Positions 1 through 5,570 are shown, counted from the stretch's first letter. The stretch: DNA of 6,393 nt from Ignavibacteriales bacterium (GCA_016207365.1 JACQPU010000300.1:1-6393); one strand, 5' to 3'. Notes: generated from the sequence alone by a model not told the origin. Numbers and translations are program-made.

Positions 1-107
1 GAAGGGTGCGAGAGTGGTTTGAGCCATCAGGTTTTAAACTGGAGGCTCATCCGCCTTCCCAGCTATGGTTTATCAGAGTTTCATGTGAGGCGGAGAATCG
101 GCCGGTC
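1..107 (+). pseudogene. Relic of the 5' half of tRNA-Ser, interrupted
   Basis: Bases 1-19 are identical to 387-405 of the intact tRNA-Ser(CGA), and bases 95-107 are identical to 406-418. The two matching blocks are adjacent in the real tRNA but are separated here by 75 nt. Together they give 32 matching bases, from the second base of the tRNA to position 32, just before the U33 of the anticodon loop. After 107 the similarity stops; there is no anticodon, variable arm, T arm or acceptor 3' strand, so this cannot be a working tRNA. The first G of the tRNA would lie just outside the window. It reads as a displaced or duplicated 5' half left by insertion of the neighbouring nuclease gene (inference). 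Confidence 0.75.
20..94 (+). mobile_element. 75-nt double-hairpin insert in the tRNA-Ser relic
   Basis: The segment that splits the relic in its D-loop consists of two back-to-back stem-loops. The first is 20-49: TGAGCC (20-25) pairs with GGCTCA (44-49), and CAG/CTG (28-30 with 39-41) extends the stem. The second is 50-94: TCCGCCT (50-56) pairs with AGGCGGA (88-94) around a 31-nt loop. The hairpin ends coincide with the insert ends, which are fixed by comparison with the intact tRNA. It has no coding capacity. It resembles REP-like or other small palindromic insertions in form only; I do not recognise the family. No clear target-site duplication is visible. Confidence 0.6.
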
Positions 108-128
108 AATGAATCGGGGGGAACTGAG

Positions 129-407
129 ATGCCTTTTGTATATGTTCTCTGGAGCCACAAACTCCGAAAACGCTACATAGGCAGCACAAGGGATCTTGCA
201 GGAAGGCTGTCTGAGCACAACAGCGGGCAATCGCATTTTACGCGTGGTGGAAGACCATGGATCCTCATCCACTCCGAGTCATGTGGCTCAGTTGCAGAGG
301 CTCGTAAGAGAGAGCATTTCCTCAAGAGTGGATTGGGTCGTCAATGGCTTGACCAGCAGTATCCACAGCTTCGTAACATGAACTCGGAAGGGTGCGAGAG
401 TGGTTGA
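129..407 (+). CDS. Small GIY-YIG nuclease-domain protein (URI/UPF0213-like)
   Basis: This is a 92-aa single-domain GIY-YIG protein. The GIY equivalent is VYV (residues 4-6, Tyr5) and the second motif is YIG (16-18), followed by STRDLAGRL with the expected catalytic Arg26, then EHN (29-31) and RRP-type residues GRPW (41-44). The metal-binding Glu is expected at Glu62 in REHFLKSG. Such domains cut DNA using Tyr, Arg and one divalent metal ion; stand-alone members of this size have poorly known roles. The ATG at 129 is preferred over the in-frame GTG at 6 because the domain begins directly after it and a GGGGGA tract (116-121) precedes it. The stop codon lies in the D-loop of tRNA-Ser(CGA), so the last six residues (EGCESG), and part of the Ser before them, are encoded by the tRNA 5' end. 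The flanking duplication suggests a mobile or homing gene (inference). Confidence 0.85.
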   Translation: MPFVYVLWSHKLRKRYIGSTRDLAGRLSEHNSGQSHFTRGGRPWILIHSESCGSVAEARKREHFLKSGLGRQWLDQQYPQLRNMNSEGCESG

Positions 408-472
408 ATCGGCCGGTCTCGAAAACCGGTGTGGCCTCCGGGCTACCGTGGGTTCGAATCCCACCCCTTCCG
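386..472 (+). tRNA. tRNA-Ser(CGA)
   Basis: This is an 87-nt class II tRNA. The acceptor stem is GGAAGGG (386-392) with CCCTTCC (465-471), and the discriminator is G472, as expected for serine. The anticodon stem is 413-417 with 425-429, and the loop CTCGAAA gives anticodon CGA (420-422), reading UCG. The long variable arm (430-447) has a 6-bp stem with loop TCCG. The T arm is GTGGG-TTCGAAT-CCCAC (448-464). No CCA is encoded; CGA follows the discriminator. The 5' 22 nt overlap the end of the upstream nuclease gene on the same strand, so any promoter must lie inside or upstream of that gene, and 5' processing would cut into its message. Confidence 0.95.
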
Positions 473-659
473 CGAAATTGCGACAATCAAAGCGGACAAG
501 TCCGCCTGGAGACATTTTCAGCGATTCCCGCTCTCATACAGGCGTGTTCGAATCGGGTGGATTGACGGCGCCCGAAAGCGACCCGACGTGTTCCGTCAAC
601 GGCTACGGTATTTCCTAAGGATGACGCGAAAAGGCAGGCAGTACGGCCTCGTTCGGTAG
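473..659. other. Gene-free convergent spacer
   Basis: This 187-nt spacer lies between tRNA-Ser(CGA) on the plus strand and the end of the glycosyltransferase gene on the minus strand. I see no credible gene. It holds a short palindrome at 492-505 and a 7-bp dyad, TTGACGG (562-568) with CCGTCAA (593-599), around a 24-nt loop. Neither is followed by a T-run on either strand, so neither is a standard intrinsic terminator, although the dyad could help end transcription from either side. Confidence 0.5.
492..505. repeat. Palindrome downstream of tRNA-Ser(CGA)
   Basis: GCGGAC and GTCCGC are perfect inverted arms around AA, 19 nt after the tRNA end. The sequence style resembles the arms of the hairpin at 50-94 and the palindromes behind the second tRNA-Ser. 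A link to them is only suggestive. Confidence 0.4.
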
Positions 660-2087
660 CTACGATGCCGCGGCTTCGGCGAAGCCTTTGCGCTGCATGG
701 CCCCCCAGCTTCGCACTCCACGAACAAAATAATCCCAGAACGCCTTGACCCTCCAAAGAATCGTCAACTGACGGTACCCGAAATTCTCAATCACGCCGAA
801 CGCAAGCAACAGGGCGAGATCTCTCGGACGCGGATACCGTTGGAACGACAACTCTTCCAGCAGTACAGCCCCGACGGAGAACATGATTCCGTAGAATAAG
901 GCCACGACAAAGAACAGCACAGCCATTCTCACATCCAGAATGCCCGCCACGAACATCCCCCCCACGGCGAGATACCCCGCGAATTCTATCAGCGGTCCAA
1001 GCAATTCAACAAATAAGAAATACGGCATGGCCGCAGAGCCGATCACTCCGTACCTCCGGTTGAACAGCATCGTGCCATGGAGGAGAATTGTTTCGAGGAG
1101 TCCGCGATGCCAACGGTTTCTCTGGCGTGCAAGAACGCGTGCCGATTCAGGCGCTTCGGTCCAGCACACTGGATCGGGAACAAAAACAATCCGGTACGGC
1201 TCCTTCCTATCCCGCTTGATTTTATGCAGCCGCGTGACAAGTTCCATATCCTCACCGACCGTGTGACGGTTGTAGCCTTTCGCCTCGAGGAGCGCTGATT
1301 TTTTGAACATCCCGAAAGCACCGGAGATAATCATCAGGCCGTTCATGCCGTGCCACGCCATGCGTCCCGAAAGAAAAGCGCGAAAATATTCGACAACCTG
1401 AAAAATCGGCAGCAATTTTGTGGAGAGCGCAACATCAATCACACGTCCGTTCACGACCCTGCATCCATTGGCGATGCGCACAATCCCCCCTGCGGCAATG
1501 ACGGTTTCATCCTCCAGGAACGGTTTCATCACACGCAACAACGCCTCTTCCTCGAGGAGAGAGTCTGCGTCAATACAACAAACGTACTCGTACCGCGCCG
1601 CATTAATGCCGGCATTCAGTGCATCCGCTTTTCCACCGTTCTCCTTATCGACGACCATGAGATTCCGGTATTCAGGCTTCTCCGACTTGTAAATCCCCCT
1701 TACGCGTTCCGTTTCAAGCGTCGGAATATACAATTGATTGGAGGGGAAGAGACTGAATTCGCGTCTAAGAACATTCAGCGTTTCATCTTTGGACCCATCG
1801 TTGACGACGATAACGTCATAATTGCCATAATTCAGCTTCAGCAGACTCCGTGTGCTTTCGACGACTGTGGCCTCTTCATTATACGCAGGTGCAATGATGG
1901 TCACCGGCGGCGTGAGCTCCGATTGCACCATCACCCGATAGTTGCTGAATGTATTGTGTCGCATATAGGCGAGGATTTCTCGGTAGGAGCGAATCAGCAG
2001 AATGGTGTAGGTAGCGTTTACCCCAATGAAAAAGGCTGTAACGAAATAAATGTAGGAACCAAACATGAATTCCAGAACTTCAGTCAT
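660..2087 (-). CDS. Family 2 glycosyltransferase, processive membrane synthase type (PgaC/IcaA-like)
   Basis: This 475-aa inner-membrane enzyme is predicted to transfer sugars from a nucleotide-sugar donor to a growing polysaccharide. An N-terminal membrane segment (about 12-34) is followed by a cytosolic GT-A domain. The domain has APAYNEE (66-72), VVNDGSKD (94-101, donor-binding Asp), ENGGKADALNAG (149-160), the metal-binding DAD (173-175), GED with the catalytic-base Asp (278-280), and QRNRW (322-326), the QxxRW motif of processive GT2 enzymes such as cellulose, hyaluronan and poly-GlcNAc synthases. Three or so membrane segments follow (about 350-412 and possibly 424-445). The ATG overlaps the stop of the HEAT gene (ATGA at 2084-2087), with GAGGGAG upstream as ribosome binding site. 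It is the last gene of the operon. The overall match is closest to poly-beta-1,6-GlcNAc synthases, but the sugar is not determined; no PgaB-like deacetylase or PgaD is present. Confidence 0.9.
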   Translation of the reverse strand: MTEVLEFMFGSYIYFVTAFFIGVNATYTILLIRSYREILAYMRHNTFSNYRVMVQSELTPPVTIIAPAYNEEATVVESTRSLLKLNYGNYDVIVVNDGSKDETLNVLRREFSLFPSNQLYIPTLETERVRGIYKSEKPEYRNLMVVDKENGGKADALNAGINAARYEYVCCIDADSLLEEEALLRVMKPFLEDETVIAAGGIVRIANGCRVVNGRVIDVALSTKLLPIFQVVEYFRAFLSGRMAWHGMNGLMIISGAFGMFKKSALLEAKGYNRHTVGEDMELVTRLHKIKRDRKEPYRIVFVPDPVCWTEAPESARVLARQRNRWHRGLLETILLHGTMLFNRRYGVIGSAAMPYFLFVELLGPLIEFAGYLAVGGMFVAGILDVRMAVLFFVVALFYGIMFSVGAVLLEELSFQRYPRPRDLALLLAFGVIENFGYRQLTILWRVKAFWDYFVRGVRSWGAMQRKGFAEAAAS

Positions 2088-3205
2088 GCCCCGACTCCCT
2101 CAATTTCCTCAAGCACATGCAGCGCGATGGCTCTCATGGTTTGGTCAGTCTCCTCCCCCGCAACCCGCAGGCGCACCATTCCCCGCTCTCCTGAGCGCGC
2201 GAGCGCCCGGGCCGCAGAAAGGCGTTCAGCCAATGGACCCGTTTGCATCCGCTCCGACAGAATAGGGACAGACGACGGTGAACCGATTCGTTCAAGCGCG
2301 CGCGTTGCGCTTGCACGCAGGGACGGATACGGGTTCTTCAGGAGACGATGAAGAAGAGTCTCGGCCCTCTGGTCGCCAAGCCTCCCAAGTGCCTCGGTGG
2401 CCTTGGCGCGCACGACAATGTTGGGGTACGATTCCGCAACGTTCATGAGGGGTTCGACCGCGGCGACAAATCCCGTCTCCGAAAGCATTTCAATGGCAAA
2501 CAGTACCACAGATTGATCGGGATAGGAAAGGGCTTCGATGAGGTATGGGTAGGCCTGCTCCTCGAAGTTCTTGACAATCATAGAGAGTTCCAGCGACGTC
2601 CATCGGGAGATGTTTCGGGCCTTCCGCAGAATCGGGCGCAGAGAATCCACGCCGAGGAGTTTGACCAGTGATTGCATTGCCTGATTTCGTACGTCGGGAT
2701 GGCTGTCTTCAAGCAATGACGTCAGGCGCTCCGTTGCCGACATCGCGTGGAGCAAACCAAGATCACGAGCGGCCTGCGCCCGGAGCCACCATTTTCTGCT
2801 CTTCAGCAAGGCCACTTCATCCTGGACAAAGCCGAACGATTCGAAAAAGTACTGGAGCCGATCCATCGATTCCCCGCTCAGATCGCTGGAAAAGTCGATG
2901 AGCACTGAACCGATAGCCTGCCGGTGAAGCAATTTTTGAGCCGGCGGTGACCAAGCAAGGCCGCTTTTCACTTCTGTGAGGAGAGATTCGTACTGCTTAC
3001 GAACCGTTTCACCGTCTTCGCCCTCCAAAACCGGTTGAAGTAACAGATCGGCAAAAAGACCCGAATAAAATTGATACAGTCGCTCCCTCTTTTTCGATCG
3101 GCGGGCTTCTGCCACCTTGTTGATCAAAAGGCCGGTTGCCACTACGACGACAAAAAATGTCGCACCGACGGCAAGCGCCGCGACGATGATCAACTCTACG
3201 CTCAT
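2084..3205 (-). CDS. Membrane-anchored HEAT-repeat protein
   Basis: This 373-aa protein has one N-terminal transmembrane segment (about 4-28), followed by a basic stretch (EARRSKKRER, 33-42) that should stay cytosolic, then a helical linker. HEAT/PBS-lyase-like repeats fill about 138-370. Typical units are WLRAQAARDLGLL (140-152), DVRNQAMQSLVKL (171-183), VVRAKATEALGRLGD (264-278) and LRASATRALERIG (296-308). HEAT solenoids bind proteins; nothing here suggests catalysis. The predicted topology puts the repeats in the cytoplasm, beside the catalytic domain of the glycosyltransferase encoded next to it. The 4-nt overlap with that gene implies translational coupling and possibly a complex (inference). 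AAGG 8 nt before the ATG serves as ribosome binding site. The exact function is unknown. Confidence 0.85.
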   Translation of the reverse strand: MSVELIIVAALAVGATFFVVVVATGLLINKVAEARRSKKRERLYQFYSGLFADLLLQPVLEGEDGETVRKQYESLLTEVKSGLAWSPPAQKLLHRQAIGSVLIDFSSDLSGESMDRLQYFFESFGFVQDEVALLKSRKWWLRAQAARDLGLLHAMSATERLTSLLEDSHPDVRNQAMQSLVKLLGVDSLRPILRKARNISRWTSLELSMIVKNFEEQAYPYLIEALSYPDQSVVLFAIEMLSETGFVAAVEPLMNVAESYPNIVVRAKATEALGRLGDQRAETLLHRLLKNPYPSLRASATRALERIGSPSSVPILSERMQTGPLAERLSAARALARSGERGMVRLRVAGEETDQTMRAIALHVLEEIEGVGA

Positions 3206-3220
3206 CGGATCGCCTTGTCA

Positions 3221-3263
3221 GTCGTTTCCATGGATTTAAATGGAGATTTAGAACAGAAACGAC
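3221..3263 (-). promoter_or_regulatory. Intercistronic inverted repeat
   Basis: GTCGTTTC (3221-3228) and GAAACGAC (3256-3263) are perfect 8-bp inverted arms. They span the last codons and stop of the TPR-barrel gene and most of the 42-nt gap before the HEAT gene. In the transcript this would form a hairpin ending just before the HEAT ribosome binding site. There is no U-run, so it is not a terminator; a role in mRNA processing or in differential expression is possible. Confidence 0.4.
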
Positions 3264-4582
3264 ATTATGAGAGAGATTGCGTGCGAATCAGAAAGCAGTG
3301 ATCGAGCTGTGTATGTGTAGAAAATATCGGCAGCAAGATGGGGACTGATCCGTGTTTTCAATCCTGCATACCCACCTGATGACTTCAAGGAGGATATTTC
3401 CGCATAGGTTGTTGCCGCGACAATCTCATTGCCTTTGAACCCTCCAATCCGAAGGGTCGTTGCCTGATCTGTGCGAATCCAGAGAGTCATCGTGCCGGAC
3501 GTGGACGTTGGTGCAGACGGAATAAAGCCAAAATACCCCCGGATGCCAAGCCACGCATCATCGCTGAAGTACACAACCAATCCCGGGACTGCAATGTTCA
3601 CGTGGAGCGTATCGAACCGCAGGTATCGATAGCCAACAGCGCATTCAATGCCTTTCACGAGGGAGCCATTCAACTCCAGCGTCGCGTCAAAATCAGGGGC
3701 GATGCGGGCGTCCGGAGAAACCAGGGCCTGAATGAACACACCCCATGAACGACCGGGTGTTGCATACGCCCCCGCCCCCACTCGAAGGTCCCTCCGCGAG
3801 AATTTCTCTATGCGGGCAAGATGAACAAACGGTTTCCAGTCCTCGTTCAGCGTCAGATAGTACTCGGCCTGTAGTACGTTGTGATCCGGAATGCTTTTGC
3901 CGGTAAACGAATCATAAAGTGCCGACACCTGGATTTCGTGGGTTTCCATGTAGGTAAGACGGTGTATTCCAGATCGGGCCTCGGGATCGCCCGGTACCGA
4001 ACTCAGAAGCCTGCGATACCAATGGAGCGCAAGCTTTCTGTTTCCCAGCGATCTGTGTGTCCGTGCAAGTCCGCGCATAATGTCCGGATCTGCAGGTGCA
4101 CGGAAGTATGCCCGTTCGTAGAATTCCAAAGCCCTCCGCGGCACGCCTCCGGCGGCATAAACCCGACCAAGTCCAAACAGGAGGCGTGGCGAATCGGGCT
4201 GTTCCTGGAGCAACGCGAGGAGAATGTCTGCTGCCTGGCGATAACGTCCCCACCATTCAAGCGTTTGCGCCTTTCCGAACCGTGCTTCCACATTGCCGGG
4301 ATCTGCACTCAGGACGGAATCATACTGGATAATTGCCTGCTGGTATTGGCTGTCCCAAGCAAAAAGCTTTCCATACTGAATTCTGGCATCGTGGTAGTTT
4401 GGAAAAGAATTCAGGATCGTGCGAAACGCCTGTGTTGCGGCCGCGGTTTCACCCGTCCGTTGAAGCCGCAGAGCCAGGAAAAAAAGGGAATCCGGATCAA
4501 ACGGTGTTTGGGCAGGAGAGAACGTTGGAGATATGACAAACGGGATAACTAGAACGAGGAGGGATCGGGGTCGAACAGGCAT
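3248..4582 (-). CDS. TPR-domain outer-membrane beta-barrel protein (YaiO-like)
   Basis: This 444-aa exported protein has a signal peptide (residues 1-24: basic start, hydrophobic core, SPA before Gln25). About 30-210 is a TPR solenoid with four to five repeats, e.g. around 32-62, 63-96, 97-130, 131-164 and 165-198, with the typical A-x-x-x-Y-x-x-A spacing as in YQQAIIQYDSVLSADP. From about 214 the sequence turns to alternating beta strands, and it ends in Phe (IMSFLF), the usual signal for outer-membrane barrel insertion. The order TPR then small barrel matches YaiO-family proteins and recalls PgaA/BcsC polysaccharide exporters, though the barrel here (about 230 residues) is shorter than theirs. 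With the glycosyltransferase in the same operon it probably exports or anchors a polymer (inference). The start is only 6 nt after the response-regulator stop, with AAGGA upstream. Confidence 0.82.
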   Translation of the reverse strand: MPVRPRSLLVLVIPFVISPTFSPAQTPFDPDSLFFLALRLQRTGETAAATQAFRTILNSFPNYHDARIQYGKLFAWDSQYQQAIIQYDSVLSADPGNVEARFGKAQTLEWWGRYRQAADILLALLQEQPDSPRLLFGLGRVYAAGGVPRRALEFYERAYFRAPADPDIMRGLARTHRSLGNRKLALHWYRRLLSSVPGDPEARSGIHRLTYMETHEIQVSALYDSFTGKSIPDHNVLQAEYYLTLNEDWKPFVHLARIEKFSRRDLRVGAGAYATPGRSWGVFIQALVSPDARIAPDFDATLELNGSLVKGIECAVGYRYLRFDTLHVNIAVPGLVVYFSDDAWLGIRGYFGFIPSAPTSTSGTMTLWIRTDQATTLRIGGFKGNEIVAATTYAEISSLKSSGGYAGLKTRISPHLAADIFYTYTARSLLSDSHAISLIMSFLF

Positions 4583-4588
4583 GAGTCC

Positions 4589-4969
4589 TTATTTCTTTTT
4601 CCTTCGCATGAGCACAGTCTTCACGCGGGCTGCCAGCTCGTTAGGACTGAACGGTTTGGTGACGTAATCATCCGCCCCCATTTCAAGACCCTTGAGAACC
4701 TCGCTTTCACTGCTCTGTGCGGTTACCAAGAGGACAGGAATCTGTCTTGTCTCTTCGTTTTGTTTCAGCGCGGCAAGAACTTCGAATCCCGTCATAAGGG
4801 GCATCATAACGTCGAGCAGAATCAGATCAGGTTTCGACTCTATCGCATTCTTAAGCGCGGCCTCCCCATCCTCCACAGCCACGACCTGATACCCACTGTT
4901 CCGCAACTTGTACTGGATCAGGGCGCGAATATGCGGCTGGTCTTCTGCTACAAGTATCCGTTCGTTCAT
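4589..4969 (-). CDS. Receiver-only response regulator (CheY/PhoB-type receiver)
   Basis: With the ATG at 4969 the protein is 126 aa and consists of one receiver domain. The acidic pocket is Glu9-Asp10, the phospho-acceptor is Asp53 (LLDVMMP), the switch Thr is Thr83 (VTAQ) and the conserved Lys is Lys105 (YVTKPF). The basic tail RRKKK ends the protein; there is no DNA-binding or enzymatic output domain, so it must act by protein contact, as CheY or Spo0F do. No histidine kinase is in the window. An in-frame ATG at 5059 would add 30 residues; 4969 is chosen because receiver domains begin with the pattern MNERILVAED and the extension looks non-conserved, but neither start has a clear ribosome binding site. 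It is the first gene of the four-gene operon and probably controls synthesis or export of its product (inference). Confidence 0.88.
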   Translation of the reverse strand: MNERILVAEDQPHIRALIQYKLRNSGYQVVAVEDGEAALKNAIESKPDLILLDVMMPLMTGFEVLAALKQNEETRQIPVLLVTAQSSESEVLKGLEMGADDYVTKPFSPNELAARVKTVLMRRKKK

Positions 4970-4978
4970 CGGCGGGAA

Positions 4979-4990
4979 TCCAGTACTGGA
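4979..4990. promoter_or_regulatory. Perfect 12-bp palindrome before the response-regulator start
   Basis: TCCAGTACTGGA reads the same on both strands and lies 10-21 nt upstream of the chosen ATG of the first operon gene. It could be an operator if that start is right. If translation begins at 5059 it is inside the coding region and more likely chance. Confidence 0.25.
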
Positions 4991-5070
4991 AGATGCGAAA
5001 ACTTCGGCAAATTGCCAAGCCTTCGTTTGATTCTGGGCCATTGTTTGGGTACTATCCATTTAAGGGGACA

Positions 5071-5089
5071 CTTGCGATATGATCGCAGG
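5071..5089. promoter_or_regulatory. Inverted repeat upstream of the operon
   Basis: TGCGAT (5073-5078) and ATCGCA (5082-5087) are inverted arms with a 3-nt spacer, just upstream of the earliest possible start (5059) of the operon. The size and place fit an operator site. I could not find a convincing -35/-10 pair nearby, so the promoter itself is not called. Confidence 0.25.
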
Positions 5090-5191
5090 ACGGGGCGTCT
5101 TGCGGGATCTTCAGTCAGAGAGTCAATGGAAGGGAGCCGGCACACTTCCCAGCCCCTTCGGCAGACAGAGAGTGTGCTCGTCAAGACATTC

Positions 5192-5227
5192 AATATTCGA
5201 TATTGGAAGTTGGATATTCGTTATTGG
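5192..5227. repeat. AT-rich tandem repeat, ATATTCG-ATATTGG type
   Basis: ATATTCGATATTGG (5193-5206) and ATATTCGTTATTGG (5214-5227) differ by one base and are offset by 21 nt. The first copy is itself a dyad (CAATAT, TCG, ATATTG). The stretch is much richer in A+T than its surroundings and lies 40 nt before tRNA-Ser(GGA). In one frame it reads as SIFDIGSWIFVIG, a pattern I associate with short intergenic repeats in many environmental genomes (memory, not checked). Confidence 0.55.
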
Positions 5228-5228
5228 T

Positions 5229-5254
5229 TTTTGGCGGGCCACTTCGCGCCAAAA
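5229..5254. other. Hairpin-forming inverted repeat before tRNA-Ser(GGA)
   Basis: TTTTGGCG (5229-5236) and CGCCAAAA (5247-5254) form a perfect 8-bp stem with a 10-nt loop, 13 nt upstream of the tRNA. The T-run is on the 5' side and the A-run on the 3' side, so the arrangement is not that of an intrinsic terminator on either strand. It may be part of the tRNA promoter region; TATTAC (5256-5261) is the only weak -10 candidate. Confidence 0.35.
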
Positions 5255-5267
5255 GTATTACCTAAAC

Positions 5268-5409
<142 letters not shown>

Positions 5410-5449
5410 CAGCACGGCGAGAACAATTTCAGGAGGGGTCAGGGAAGGC

Positions 5450-5471
5450 GATTCTGAAGAAGAAGAGAATC
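5450..5471. repeat. Small hairpin in the palindrome cluster
   Basis: GATTCT (5450-5455) and AGAATC (5466-5471) form a 6-bp stem around the purine loop GAAGAAGAAG. It lies between palindromes A and B. Confidence 0.4.
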
Positions 5472-5473
5472 TT

Positions 5474-5510
5474 GACCGACGAAGTCCCGCAGCGCGGGAC
5501 GCAGTCGGTC
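5474..5510. repeat. Palindrome B in the tRNA-Ser(GGA) cluster
   Basis: GACCGAC (5474-5480) pairs with GTCGGTC (5504-5510), and GTCCCGC (5484-5490) with GCGGGAC (5494-5500). The internal loop is GAA/GCA and the terminal loop AGC. Two 7-bp stems split by a 3/3 internal loop give the same architecture as palindrome A. Its right arm runs into the second copy of the tRNA tail. Confidence 0.7.
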
Positions 5511-5570
5511 CCACCCTCTCCGCTTTGACCGCCGAAGCCCGTCGGACGAAGGCGGCAAGACTACGTCCCG
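5509..5570 (+). repeat. Direct repeat, copy 2: tRNA tail plus flank, interrupted
   Basis: Bases 5509-5523 equal 5341-5355, and bases 5555-5570 equal 5354-5369. The 31 nt between them (5524-5554) are absent from copy 1. The first part looks like an attachment-site remnant, because it is a 15-bp tRNA 3' tail 168 bp from the real one. No integrase gene is in the window. Confidence 0.7.
5524..5554. mobile_element. 31-nt palindromic insertion D in the duplicated tRNA tail
   Basis: Comparison with the uninterrupted site at 5341-5369 fixes the ends and shows GC duplicated on both sides (5522-5523 and 5555-5556). The insert has the dyad CCGCC (5529-5533) with GGCGG (5551-5555) and an internal GAA/GAA loop. 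Its start, TTGACCGCCGAAG, matches the start of palindrome B (TTGACCGACGAAG, 5472-5484) at 12 of 13 bases, so B and D are probably related. It is too short to encode anything and would need an enzyme supplied elsewhere. Confidence 0.6.

Noticed and set aside
1..60. A complete tRNA at the window start
   Set aside because: The first 19 nt match a tRNA 5' end, and 54-60 (CCTTCCC) could pair with an acceptor 5' strand in a shifted register if GG preceded the window. There is no T arm, and the fold around TTTTAAA gives no sensible anticodon loop. A 5'-half relic fits better.
6..128. N-terminal extension of the GIY-YIG protein from the GTG at 6
   Set aside because: The extra 41 residues are a translation of tRNA-derived sequence and of the double hairpin, and the nuclease domain starts right at the ATG at 129.
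546..561. Second tRNA T arm (GTTCGAATC)
   Set aside because: Nine bases match the T-loop region, but the flanks do not form a T stem and no other tRNA part is present.
668..690. Terminator hairpin at the end of the glycosyltransferase gene
   Set aside because: GGCTTC/GAAGCC is inside the coding sequence (residues GFAEA) and is not followed by a T-run.
1350..2351. 333-codon open frame on the plus strand
   Set aside because: It is antisense to the glycosyltransferase and HEAT genes, which both have clear family motifs; the translation has no recognisable domain.
3881..4552. 223-codon open frame on the plus strand
   Set aside because: It is antisense to the TPR region of the barrel gene and has no domain features.
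5474..5510. Intrinsic terminator of tRNA-Ser(GGA)
   Set aside because: The hairpin is strong, but no T-run follows it on either strand; it is therefore listed as a palindromic repeat only.
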